This document shows, in pieces, positions 1 through 16,200 of a DNA stretch of 23,650 nucleotides. Positions within the stretch are counted from its first letter, which is position 1, and each line of letters begins with the position of its first letter. The translations under genes and the position numbers were made by a program. Origin of the DNA: Pelargonium nanum (Eukaryota; Streptophyta; Magnoliopsida; Geraniales; Geraniaceae); contig JAYMTF010001398.1 of the NCBI GenBank assembly GCA_036897485.1, positions 1-23,650 of the forward strand, read 5' to 3'. The notes beneath the pieces were generated by a model that was not told the origin of the DNA, did not search any database, and was given only the letters and a program-made list of their open reading frames with translations.

Positions 1-72
1 TGGAATCACATTAAATTATTTAGTAATCCTTAATTTTTGCAAAAAATTGAAACAAGACACGGACGGAGGAAG
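1..72. mobile_element. Terminal part of a Stowaway-like MITE
   Basis: The right end, ACGGACGGAGGAAG followed by TA at 73-74, resembles the CTCCCTCCGT terminal inverted repeat of plant Stowaway (Tc1/mariner) MITEs read on the other strand. The left end lies outside the window, so length and target duplication cannot be checked. The identification rests on the terminal motif and TA alone, helped by a complete element of similar type at 15166-15397. Confidence 0.5.
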
Positions 73-205
73 TATTTCATATCTTTTATTTTATATACAG
101 TCCATAAGCAAGTAACTACTTGGTCTGATTGCTAGGCGTTTAACAATTGATGATTTTATTCTATTTTCTTGTGTTTGTCACTCATGGAAATCGGCTGCAG
201 TGAAA

Positions 206-403
206 GAGAATTGGAATTCGGAGCAGCTCCCATGGTTGATGCTAGCTGATGAGAATGGTGATGACGATGGATCAGAGTACAGGATGTTCTATGACATATC
301 CGAGAATTGGAATTCGGAGGAGCTTCCATGGGCGAGGATAGATGAGAATGGTGATGACGATGACGACGATGCATCAGAGTACAGGATGTTCTATAACATA
401 TCC
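206..403 (+). repeat. Tandem duplication inside the F-box pseudogene (96 + 102 nt)
   Basis: Two in-frame copies lie end to end: 206-301 and 302-403. Both start ENWNSE and contain LPW, DENGDDD, SEYRMFY and an Ile-Ser end. The second copy has extra GAC/GAT codons, giving a longer Asp run, and differs after LPW (ARI instead of LMLA). DUF295 proteins normally have one such segment between the F-box and the propeller-like region. Both copies keep one frame, so the duplication probably arose before or independently of the disabling mutations. Confidence 0.9.
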
Positions 404-1130
404 AAAAAGAATTGCTTCAAGTTGAAGCTACCGGAGGTACAAGGTGGTCGGAGATGCTGGGGCTCTTCCTCGGGATAGCTCTGTTCCTATAGTCTCGATC
501 TTAAAATCAATCTCATTAACCCTCTCACTCGAGCTCAAATTAGCCTCCTCTCGCTCACCACTTTCACTGATTTGGATGGTGTACATGTGCCCCCACCAAC
601 TTATGATGGTGATAAGGAGCCCGAATGGTATCGCAACTATTATATCCGCAAAATCATTGTATGTGACGAATCCACCACGGTTTTCGCCATCTTAGGTTCG
701 CTCAATTGTTTGTGTTACGCCAGACCGGGAGATGATGAAGAGTGGATTCGTATTACTAAGGGTAATGCCAAATCCTTACTTTCAATCGAAGATGTCGAGT
801 GCTTCAAGGGTCGTGTATTTGCTCTGCGTTGGTCCGGAGATCTCTTAATGTGTGACCTCAACCATCCCGAGGGTCCAAAAGCAGCTCTTTTTGCTTCGTG
901 CCCTCTCCCTCTAGTTGGAGTACAGCGTTACGCTTACGAGAGAATGTACTTGGTCAATTGTTTCGGGAGCCTTATGATGGTGTATCGCGTTGCTCAACAA
1001 AGTAAGGATATTTGTTGCAAGACGCTAGATTTCGTGGTGTATGAGCTTGATTTTGATAAAAAAGAGTGGAGGGAAATAGATGATTTAGGAGATTGTGCTT
1101 TGTTTCTCGGACCTAAGAGCATCAGCATTC

Positions 1131-1480
1131 TTGGGACTCAATTTGAGTCCCAATTTGTAATAATTATATTTTTTTTGTTTGCCATGTCAGCATTGGACCT
1201 CATGAAAAAAAAAATTGCATTGAAGGGACTTGAGTTGAGTCCCAAGTCCAAGCCCTTATTATTGTAATTAATTGGTTTGGAATTTGAATTGCCACTTGTC
1301 ACTTAATTATAAGTTGGTTTGCCAAAAAAAAAAAGAAAAAAGGAAAGAGGGACTGGACCTCTTACAAGGACTAGACCCATTTTGTGATTTCATGCATTCA
1401 AGGACCTAGCAAAATCTAGAGTCCTTTTTGTGATCCCCATACATTTTGGACCAGCAATGCTGGTGTTCTAACAAATCTAT
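1131..1480. mobile_element. Insertion of about 350 bp in the DUF295 pseudogene, family unknown
   Basis: DUF295 homology runs through FLGPKSISIL (ending about 1130) and resumes at SVKASSHSGCQKN from 1482. The sequence between has no counterpart in the family. Its left edge (1131-1153) is a perfect palindrome with arms TTGGGACTCAA and one central base, and an imperfect relative of it lies at 1225-1244. The remainder is A-rich with GGAC and CTAGxxxC-type words. It does not start with GT or end with AG at the junctions, so it is not a normal intron. I could not define a target duplication or matching terminal repeats, so its class is open. Confidence 0.6.
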
Positions 1481-1714
1481 GTCCGTTAAAGCTTCTTCGC
1501 ACTCTGGGTGCCAGAAAAACTGTATCTACTACACAAACGGTAATAATATGACGTGGGAGGGGATACATTAGGTCTTCCCAACGGTGCCGGAAATGACGCC
1601 GGAGTCTATAATATGGAGGATTCCAACATTCAACCATATTACCCTCCAATTAAAGATGCATATTTACACTCTTCTTATTGTTGTCCAATTTGGATAGTCC
1701 CTAGCTTGTTCTGA

Positions 1715-2416
1715 TTTCTAGTTGTTGGGTACCTAGCTGCAAAACAGTACAGCTCTTATGGTCTATTGTTTAATGTATTTCTCTTACAATAATAAAATGT
1801 GAATTAGAGTTGTCACACGACAGTAAAAGTAGTGTGTTTGGACTCATTTGTAATTATGTCAGTGTTAGTGTTATTAGACTCTCTCGAGTCTTTGTATCCT
1901 TCCACACGACATGCAGCATTTTCCCTGCTTTTGCAGACTCGAACGTGCCACCTAACAATTTAAATAACTCGAAGATAAAAAGGCTGAAGAACATAATTTA
2001 GGAATCAAAAAGGCAATAGCAATTTAAATAACTTGAAGATGAAAGTAGCCTGCAGTTGTGAAAATCTGTCAAAAACCGGAGGCCTACACTCAGAAAAACA
2101 ACACCAAGTTTGAACTTATTACACGACTTTTGCAACTCCTACACCTAGCTAGACATGACTTTCTCAACCCTTTATACTCCTAGATTTTCTGGAATCTTTA
2201 CTACCAAAATAATATACAAATGCAGGGAATCGGTATGTTTTAGACTCGGTAAATAGGTTCACCAGTTTCCAGGTTCACCTGAACAGCCAGCATGCATAAT
2301 GTGTACATCTTTGCAGTGAGAGAAAAAAAAGACCTGATTAGGCCAAATGCTTTGACAATGAGGCCCGCCTTTGCTTCACATCTATCCTCTACCAGAAGAC
2401 TCGAGGGTTCCCTCAT
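1715..2416. other. Convergent spacer with a short direct repeat
   Basis: This separates the + strand F-box pseudogene from the - strand kinase, and its right part must hold the kinase 3' UTR. A direct repeat of about 25 bp (CAATTTAAATAACTYGAAGA core) occurs at 1956-1980 and 2020-2044. No coding region is supported here; the short open frame at 1810-2001 has no recognisable content. Confidence 0.6.
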
Positions 2417-7362
<4,946 letters not shown>

Positions 7363-7480
7363 GTGGAGTACAGCTCCTTCTCTCTCTCTCTCTCTCTCTA
7401 CCTCTCTCTCTCTAAGATTATTAATATTTTTTTTCTTTTCCTCTATCACTCTCTTCTTCTTCTTCTTCTTCTTTTTTCTA
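7363..7480 (-). promoter_or_regulatory. GA/GAA-rich 5' leader of the GSK3-like gene
   Basis: Directly upstream of the start codon, the transcript strand carries a (GA)n tract (7379-7413, interrupted once) and a (GAA)n tract (7453-7477). GA-rich leaders are common in plant genes and are bound by BBR/BPC GAGA factors. The transcription start is not visible from sequence, so the leader could end within or beyond this stretch. Confidence 0.5.
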
Positions 7481-8634
7481 CTAATCTAAATTTTCTCTGT
7501 CCTTTGTCTGAAGTGGTGGGTGGAGGCTCAATCTGGTGCTGTGAAGGTGCATGGTAAGCTTCTGTGGACCCTCTTTTTGGTTCAGTGATCACATGGGTCC
7601 CAATAATGGGATCTTGACCAGTGGTGAGGGTCCACAGTTATGATGAGTTTTGTGAGTCAATGAGACCATAAAAATGGTCTAAATTAGGATAAACAGTTTT
7701 TTATTGCTACAATTAAATTAAACAAATGAGGAAAAGAGAGAGTCATGAAACTGCTAGCAATTGAAAATGTGTTCCTCACTGTCCATTTTTTGGCTTTGTT
7801 TCAGTTTTTTTCTTTTCCTTTATCTGACCAAAACCTTTGATGTTTCTACACAAGCAGTTACACATGATTAGGTGGTGTTATTGGCATTTTTGTAGGATTA
7901 GTTGAGTGATTTAAGATAGGCTCCAAGATAAAACATGTTTTTTGTGATCAAATTCACTTTTTTTGGAAAAATAGTATAGGTTATGTTTTGCATTTATCAC
8001 AAAGAAAAACATGTTTCTTGTGATCAATTTACTCTTTTTTGGGAAAATTAAAATGAAATGAAAGGTAAGTAAGTATGGTGAGTTCGTTGTACAAAATGAT
8101 AATTACGTTTAAAGAACGTATTAATTGACGATTTTATCAATTTTTTGTATAGTAGAGAGTTGCTTGAATAAAGACAGATAAAATCGTTACGCCAAAGTGG
8201 CATGAAAATCTAACATCTAGTTTAAATTAGATTTGATTATGTCGGGTAATTAAGTTGTACATTAATATCAATGAAAAACGTGTTTTAGCGATCGATTTCC
8301 TTTAAAAGAAAAAGAAAAGTTAGGTCAACAATGTTGTTACGTTACGTGTAAATGAAAAATGTCTAATCGAGAGAGTTACGAGGAGAAAAAAAATGATGAA
8401 AACATGGCACAAAAGTGACTTGAACGTCTGCCATCTTATTTAAAAAAGACTTCATTTCTAGGAAACGTAAAATCATAAGCAATATTTTTAAATTTCTGAT
8501 CGAGGGTTGAAACTGATTTATTGACTTAGATCACCGACTCAAACGCTATGGTCCAATAGTTCTATTCAATCTGATTTTGACAGTTGTATACAAGTAAAGG
8601 CTACTTGCAAGATGAATGAAAGGGTTCGAATTTT
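7481..8634. other. Intergenic DNA with a dispersed repeat in three copies
   Basis: No coding region is supported. A motif of about 43 bp (AAACATGTTTYTTGTGATCAA core, then an A/T-rich half with GGAAAA) occurs at 7929-7972 and 8004-8048, with a more diverged copy at 8273-8313 (AAAACGTGTTTTAGCGATCG). The promoter of the GSK3-like gene must lie in the left part, but I cannot place a TATA box with confidence. Confidence 0.5.
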
Positions 8635-8926
8635 TAGAGTTGGCAATTTGTGTCGTGTTCACGTTGGAGAACCCAACACGTTTAGTGATAGAGTCGTGTT
8701 CAAGACCCAAAACAGTTAATTAGTTGTGTTGTGACATACACGCTTAAACGTGCATAATGTGTTGGCTCGTGTTCGTGTCAACACGACTCATTTAATTAGT
8801 GTATTAATGTGTCGTGCTCGTATTCAACCGTTCAACACGATTACTTAACGTGTCATGTTCGTGTTAGGTCATGCAAACACACAGTCAACTTTCAACATGA
8901 CGGTGCCACACAAGTTGATGTCTCTA
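8635..8926. mobile_element. Probable non-autonomous hAT-like element
   Basis: The left end TAGAGTTGGCAATTTGTGTCG resembles plant hAT termini (TAGGGNTGGCAA type). The right end, read on the opposite strand (TAGAGACATCAACTTGTGTGG), matches it at about two thirds of 21 positions. The interior of about 290 bp is dense in GTCGTGTTC and ACACG words. I could not find a clean 8-bp target duplication. No transposase is encoded. Confidence 0.45.
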
Positions 8927-9467
8927 AAAATCTTTGAATCATCAAAATGAAGGCAGCTTGCCATTCTTGTATCATAGTGAAGCAACCTGCATGGCTTCCT
9001 GCACAAGTTCAGGATGTTCCTTTACTTGAACCTCATCAAAACCAGAGAAGCTATGGCAATTGACAGCTCTTCATACATAGAGTGTCATAGATCCTCTTAT
9101 CTACTGCTTCCATGACCATGTTCATGGAGCTATAAAAGGTTGAAATTATGTATAAACCTTATCCACCATGAATGAGATAGCAAGATATGAAACAAACAGA
9201 GAAACAACATTTCCTAACACCATCATGTATTCATGTGGACAGATCTTGAACAGACAAGCTATATCCAAATCCTGGCCTTATTTGATTGTTGTTGAAAGAG
9301 TCTACAACCACCCAGTGAAATATTCAAATCACAGTTCAGTTCATAAGGTTGGTAACTTTTGACAAGCTTGGCTTGTTGCCAATTTAACCAAACTAAAGTT
9401 ATGAGTACATGCAGTTCAGGTAAGCTTATCCTCCAAACAATTACCAAAGGCCTAAGACTACAATTAT
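8927..9467. other. Spacer downstream of the receptor-like kinase pseudogene
   Basis: This probably includes the former 3' UTR of the kinase pseudogene on the - strand. The open frames at 9168-9362 (+) and 9259-9447 (-) have no recognisable domain and overlap each other. Nothing else is supportable. Confidence 0.5.
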
Positions 9468-12018
9468 CTAACTTCTAGTTTCAGGCGTCGTCGTTGACTT
9501 GGGAGTCTTGGGAGACTTGGGGGCATGAAAGTTCGAGCAGCTGCCCGCCTTTGAACTTGACCGGTGATTTTTCGCCAAAGGAACCAGAGACTGCACAACA
9601 TCTGCCATCAACGGCCTGTAATCTGCCTCGGGTTGCACACACATTGTGGCAATTGCTGCCACTTGAATGACCTCCTTCATTGAGTACTGACCCTCCAAAG
9701 CTGGATCCATGATCTCTACAACCTTCTCTCTGTCTGTCAAGTGGGGCAAAGCCTTTTTTCACAAGACAAGGTGCATAAGGCGACAAGTGAGATGTTAGGG
9801 ACCAATAATGTATATGTTGGGAAAGCAAGAAGTTTTCAAAAGAATCAGTACATCAGGTTTGAACCAATTTAAGAGAGTAGAGGACCCACCGAAGATACAA
9901 GGACACCTTCCCCAGGAGCCCGCTTCATATCAACGGGAACTCTGCCAGTGAGAAACTCCAAAAGGACAACGCCATAACTATATACATCTGATTTTGTAGT
10001 CAAATGTCCAGTAAACGCATACCTGTATGGCCAAACATGACAAAATACAAAAAATTATTGATGGAGGTTCTACAAATCCAGAAATCCATCCAAGAGCTAA
10101 GTGTGCAAGGAATTCGTCTCTTTTTTAAATGATTGAAGCTAAAAGTTCGTGGGTGCTTACTCAGGTGCAACATATCCTTGAGTACCCAACATGTGAGTAG
10201 ATACATACATGTCCACCAGCTCTGTCAGATCCAAGCTTGGCTAATCCAAAATCAGAAACTTTGTGGCATGAAAGTGCCTGTCCAAGAGAATGTTACTGCT
10301 TTTAAAATCTTGGTGAATCACTGGGGGCTGATATGTTCATGGAGATATTCCAAACCTTTGGCAGCTTCAAGAGCTATTCTCAGCCGGGTTTCCCAGTCTA
10401 ATTTAAAGGAAACATAAATAGATCATGCAAATTTGAGCTCGATCAGTATACTCCAACCATGTTACCTAGAAAGTCATACAGAATGATAGTAATTCCTGGA
10501 CTCTAGAAAGGTCCTACCACACTACAAAAGAAACTGTGTTTCAGATTCAATGCTAGAACATAGATATCACTTAAGGAAGAGCCTCTGAAAACATAATTCG
10601 AGAAGCGAGTTGAAGCACGTGATACACAAGCATTCATTTTTTTTTATTTGATTACCAACTTAGCAAATTTGTCTTAAGGGTATTAGAATATTCGATTTTG
10701 TTCTTGATGTCGAAATGATTGTGGGCATTGGGAGATATTCTAGTTAGATTCACTGTCTTAAAGTTTCTTAACCGTGAAAATGTATATATACCCTAGTAGA
10801 ATAAAACTTTAGAAAGTGCCAAACTTGTTAATGATTTCAACCATTTGGAGGGAAACTAAAGAAAATGACAGACAATGAAAGCGACATAAGAAGCACACAA
10901 CCATCGTGTCCAGACCTCACATTGCAACCTAAACTAGCATGAACATTAATTACAAAGAACTTCCTCTCTACCTCGTATTTTTTTAAGGCCTTCATGTAGG
11001 TAAATGACAACAAATAAATAGAAAATAATAAAAGCATTGAAAGAGCCACTGCTCACCACTGATGGGATACAAATGTTCCTGAAGACCACCATTTGCCATG
11101 AATTCATAGACGACCAATTTATGATTATCATCAGAACAGTTATCAATCAAAGCCAGCAAATATTGACACAGAAAGTAGCAAGCTAACAACTTAATGATTA
11201 AACCAAACCCCCAATTTGCATAGCTAACTCTTTGATCTAACACTAATGACAAAACCAAATAAATATAAAATCAAGTTTAGCTTTCCTTTTCAAGAGAACC
11301 AAAACGGAAAGTGTAAACTAAGATCGAACCTCCATTATAAACTCCTCTTCTCCCCGGCCTGATCCATAACCTTGATTGCAACCTTCCTCCCATCAGCAAG
11401 CACTCCTCGGTACACCAACCCGAACCCATCGTGCCCAACCACATTTGACTTGCTGAAACTACCAGTGGCAGAATGCAGCTGCTTGTAGCTAAACACCTGA
11501 ATCCCTTTCCCAGTAACAACTTGCAAATCACTAAAGCCGCATTTCTCCTCATGATCAATCCCTTCATAGAGAAAGAATCAATAATTCATCAAGCATGTAT
11601 CTTTCCAAAATTCCAATTATTTTCCAAAACAATTTTCTTTTACAGGAAGCTGAACAATGAGTAACTATTAAATGGCAACATCAAGGATTTGCAACATCTG
11701 GGTCCAATAAACGAAACAAAAGGGTTAAAATAACTATATGGGTTTGCTCTAATACTGATTTCATAACAATTATTAAAATCCACCCATTTCAGAAACCCAA
11801 AAAGGACAAATAAATAAATGAACTTTCCCGCATTTTCCCGGGAACCAAACAGAAAGTGAAAAACTTGGCTCACTCTTGAGGTGCTTGATGCGCTTGGAAA
11901 CTTTGTTCCGTATGTAGCAGTAATAGCTGAAGGCGACGAACAAAGAAGACAAAGCGAAGGAAGCGAGCACCACAATGACCACAAAGCACAATGCGCTCTC
12001 TTCTCCTGTAATTTTCAT
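9468..12018 (-). pseudogene. Receptor-like kinase pseudogene, six exon remnants
   Basis: Exon remnants (- strand): 12018-11874 (MKITGEESAL, then a hydrophobic membrane segment ending YYCYIRNKVSKR), 11561 to about 11330 (N lobe, QVFSYKQLHSATGSFSKSNV), about 11165-11057 (YLLALIDNCSDDNHK, VVYEFMANGGLQEHLY), 10397-10161 (catalytic region), 10022-9890 (YAFTGHLTTKSDVYSYGVV) and 9752-9468 (C lobe to TAG). Splice phases still join. Intact relatives (Arabidopsis At3g58690 type, from memory) are kinases with one TM helix and almost no ectodomain. Lesions: about 8 bp lost near 11351 (AG[KQG]EEE), about 10 conserved residues lost before YLLAL, 1 bp lost near 10325 (ISPPV), HRD changed to HQD at 10307-10315, 2 bp gained near 10264 (AKVSDFG), and a 4-bp ATGT duplication near 10206 (GGHVST). 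The Gly-loop also reads GHDGFG instead of GHGGFG. It cannot encode an active kinase. Confidence 0.88.
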
Positions 12019-13252
12019 CCTCTGCTTCCATTTCAGGTTGCTCTAAGCATAAGAACAGGGCCAGATGCTTATGAACTCTAACCCTAGAAATGGTGGGAAA
12101 GAGAGAGAGAGATCTTAAAGGTTGAAGCTTTACAACTTCGAAGCTCAGTGACTGTGTAAAGTGTGTGTTCTGGCGCGGAGAACAGTTATATTTTAGCACT
12201 AGATTTTCTTGGTGGGGATTTTGCATCTCAGGACCTCTGTTTTGGAGTATTTTCATTACAACCACAATAATTTATATATTATTCGTCTATCTTTGATTTT
12301 ATGACATGATTTTCAATGTCTTTCTTACTCTTTATTCAATCTTCATCTCTTCAATATCTGGTTCTTAATGACTTTTTTGTCCAAGAGATATAAATTTTGA
12401 AAAAGTATTCATCTTTACAATCATACAGTATAAGTGATTGTCTGTCATGAACTCCGAATGCACAACACGAAAGGACTAGGCTTTTCTCGGATTTCTATTA
12501 AAGAGAGACTAAGCTCTGACTCATCTTTTGTAGGACTAGACTCCCAAATGTTGTTACGGTGGACGAGACTCCAATTTCATTATTTTGGGTTTAGGCATGG
12601 TTCTCGTTCTTCGTTGCAGAGAATTAAGCTCCGACTTTCTTTCAACGTATGCGGTGGAAGTGTACTTTATTACTTTTCGCTCTTCAAATGGGGTGTCTTC
12701 TATTTTGTGTTTTCCTTTGTCTTGAACCCACGGTGAGTCAGTGAGTGAGCAACCTTGGTAAAAAAAATGTTTCACCTCAACAATTTTGAGTAGCTTATGA
12801 ACAGTGATTTTAGAATACAGTTAAAGTTTGCAATATCAATTTAGTCCAACAATCCCAACAAATGCAGAACACAATTGTGTATTTATTGAAATTATCTCAA
12901 TCATCATAGTGTTATCACCAACATATATAAAACACCATCCACATAACTGAAATATTTGTTAATGACTTGAACACATTTCATTCGTAAAATCAATTAGGTC
13001 CATCCAGAGCCCCTAACGCATATAAAACATGACTAAAACTAGTTAAGCATCCAAACACATCATATCTATAGTTGAATTTCAAATCCCAAACAAAGCCAAC
13101 ATTTGGAAATGTTTACCCTTCAATCCTTCACTTTTATGCAAAAAGTAGCAGAGACCTCACTTCCTGAATCGAGAAGAGGGAGCAAGAAATGAAGGATTCT
13201 ATGTTTAAACTTCGAAGCTAATCCAAGCTGGCAATTGTCATCCCATCTCAAA
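12019..13252. other. Spacer between the kinase pseudogene and uL1m
   Basis: The left part is the former promoter and leader of the - strand kinase; the part next to 13253 is the uL1m 3' UTR. A loose direct repeat (GAGACTAAGCTCTGACT near 12507 and GAATTAAGCTCCGACTTTC near 12620) is present. The open frames at 12434-12736 (+) and 12554-12775 (-) overlap and have no recognisable content. Confidence 0.5.
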
Positions 13253-16200
13253 TCAATTGACGTTCGCTGTGGTGAAGTTATCTACGGCTTTAGATAATGA
13301 TTGTATGGAAATGGGGTATCCTGGTCCCATCTGCATGCCATGTAACCAATCAGAATCAGTGGATAAATACAAGAAAAGTCAGTATTACAACTTCACTTTG
13401 ACGACAGCATGAATGCGAAAATATGGAGATTACAATACTAAAATGAAATGAAAGAACAGTGTTAACTCTGAACAGAACATTAATGGGCAAATAGAGCAAA
13501 GAAAGAACCTAGGTGAAAATGAATCGGTCATATTAGCCATTATATCTTGCACAACCAATATTACATTAGATATGAATGAGTGGATGATCACAAAAACTTT
13601 TGCTAAAGGATTATGCGAGACGTGGTTAGTAGGTTTGGTTGCTGTTGTCTTAATTGGCATAGTATGAGTTTAAGTGTATTGTTTGAAAGAATCATAGTCC
13701 CATATTCGTATCATAGCTCTGCAATAGGTGGTCTTCTGGACACAAGTCTCTAACTTTGATCCTGAAGATCGTTTGCATATTATGCCTAGCATTACCTATT
13801 TATGTGTCAGCAGATTCCTAAAAGTACTGATTTAACAGTTTATATCGGAACATGTTTTTATGCATATCTTGGATTGTTGCCTAAGGATCGTAGTTCGGTG
13901 GTGAATTATAAAGGCCGTTGTCATTAGTTTCATAATTATTCAATGCCATGCATCACACTAGCAACCTATCTATCTGCATTAACCAATAAGTGATCTCATC
14001 CAATGTAACCAGAAGTAAAGGCTTAAGAACTCACCGTGCTGCATATGTGGAACGCGTTCAAGTATCCAGCATATTTAGATGCTACAAAAAGGAGGGGAGA
14101 AATTGTCAGATAAAATAAAATTTCGGGGCAATTGGCAGCAGATTCTACGAAGTAAATGTAAGGGCAATTTAAAATATATATGTGTGTGTGTTCATTTTCA
14201 TTGTAAAGGTACCATCTGAATCAAGTAACCATTAATGCCAAAACTTCCACAGGTTTAAAACAGACCAATTTGAAATGCAAAACGGCAGCAATTGAAGGTT
14301 AAGCAATTGTTTAGTTGAGCAATTATTGGGAAACAGAAAAGAGTTTTTCATTATTTATTATTAATTTGAACTATTAACCAGAGGATACGGCGAGACAACT
14401 AACTCTCTGAGAATGACTAACTTAGGCAGCCTAGTAAGATTGGACTCCAGATGACACTTTTTAGTATGTATGCTCTCTGAGTATTAGCAAGTTGGAAGGG
14501 ACATATAATATTATACCAATCCGCCTAAACTAAACCTCTAGCTATTTCAGTGCTAGGAACTAGGGAAATGTGTCAAGACACTGAGAAACAATCTGGTGGA
14601 AACAGAGAAAGCAGATAAACAGGTATTTTATATGATCTTAAACTCTTTCTCATGAATGGAGTTCGGTTTTGGATTAGGAATGGGGGATGAACATAATGCT
14701 TAAGTTTTGTCAGCTAATATGAAGAAAGATACCAACGACTCCAGACCATCACCCTTAACAACTAGGTTATGTTGCATCTTCAAAAGTCAAAATAGAAGGC
14801 TGATATATTGATTGAGTAAAAGCACGCTCATGATCCAATTGCACAAGCCAAAGAATGAGAGAAGACTAGAAACAAGCCAAGAACAAGGCATCAACTAAAA
14901 CCTCAAAACATTGAAAGCACACAACAAAAAGTTGTTATTCCTAATAATTTTAGGAACCATCTATATTCATCCCTCATCCTGGCCTTTAATCCTATGTTCA
15001 AATATGCATTGAACTTCAAAAAAAATCAACTGAACCTAGAATCTTTGTTGCATAGACACGATACTAGATACGGGGCAAGACACGCAAGGATATGGCAACA
15101 CAATTTTTTTTCATAAAATTATAAACACGATACACTAAGAATACGTTCAATAATAATAAAAGATACTCCCTCCCTGTCCAAAAATAAGTGTCTAGTTTCA
15201 CTTGTATTTTTGTCCATTTTGTTTCCTCTTTAGGAAGTTAGTTATGCATAAATTACCAACACCCTATAATAAACTAGTTAGTATCCCTTATGTTTTGTTA
15301 CAACACGTGCATGGAGATAGAAAATGAAATATACAACACTAACTTCTTTATTTTTCTCAAAATGGAAAGGAGGACACGTATATTGGGACGGATGGAGTAA
15401 TTTACATTTTCTATATTAGTGCATCAAAATTATATCAAGTCATGCTCATCAATAGTTTTAGAGTGTCAAACACATTCATCTTTAGAAGAAAAAAAGTGTC
15501 GGATATGTGTCCGCTTAAAAACAATATTAAAAATTGGAGGACACATAAAATCAAGTGTCACATTCGTATCAAATACAGACACGTTGAGAAGATGAGAGTG
15601 CATCATAGCGCAGAATTATCAAATTGGCAAATATGCAATTGATGCTACTTACTCTTCTTTAAACCCAGGGGCTTTGCAAGCAAAAGAGAGTTGACAAATG
15701 CACAGATGTTATCACATAAAATCTCCTCTTCAAAACTTGCCTGCAGATGATTGGTATAAACATGTAAGCCCAGCATAATCATGTTTCACCACAGATATTC
15801 ACTTTACAATATGAGGATCGTGGTTATAAATAATACCTTCCCAAGTCCCACGTGAACATTGGATGATTTGTCCATTCTGTAAGATATATGACCTTTTTTC
15901 GCATCTATCACAGCCCCAGTAATATTACTTGAAACCAAACCTTGCTATAATGCAAACAATGAGGGTGTTATGAGTCATCTACATATTTGTGCATTAAATT
16001 ATGTACAGCAAGATGTTGAACTCACTTTGGCAGTTGGCATCAAACCACGAGGTCCAAGAATCCTTCCTAACTGCAGAACAGAAAAAGTTGACGTCTAAGG
16101 ATACATGATTTTGACTAAAAACCCAATTTATATGACCACTTAAATTCACAAACCTTTCCAATTCGAGGCATGAACTGAGGAGTTGTGTAACACCTGTCAA

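Larger units (their letters stand above)
103..1714 (+). pseudogene. DUF295 F-box protein pseudogene
   Basis: The sequence is recognisable from the F-box (LIARRLTIDDFILFSCVCHS at 125-184) to a DUF295 C terminus ending CPIWIVPSLF and TGA at 1712-1714. Family landmarks are LPWLML near 225, the GSS-stop-L...LINPLT segment at 461-535, NCIYYT near 1517 and GNDAGVYNMEDS near 1590. Intact relatives are F-box/DUF295 proteins that act as SCF ubiquitin-ligase adaptors. Lesions: no usable ATG, and part of the F-box is missing (W-S-D at 121-129 lies in another frame, suggesting a deletion of about 20 nt). A TAG at 476-478 stands where the family has Trp in GWL. About 350 bp is inserted near 1131-1480, carrying a stop at 1265-1267. 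One T is missing near 1568, which shifts the frame. The open stretch 572-1267 could be mis-annotated as a small intact gene, but it begins mid-domain. Confidence 0.88.

Noticed and set aside
572-1267. A stand-alone 231-aa gene in the F-box region
   Set aside because: It is in the same frame as 200-478 and separated from it only by the TAG at 476-478. It starts in mid-domain, and its last 45 residues come from the insertion.
7363-7449. N-terminal extension of the GSK3-like protein through the GA repeat (REREVERERE...)
   Set aside because: The extension is in frame but begins with GTG, has no ATG, and is only the translation of a GA microsatellite. The MASMPLGP start matches the family.
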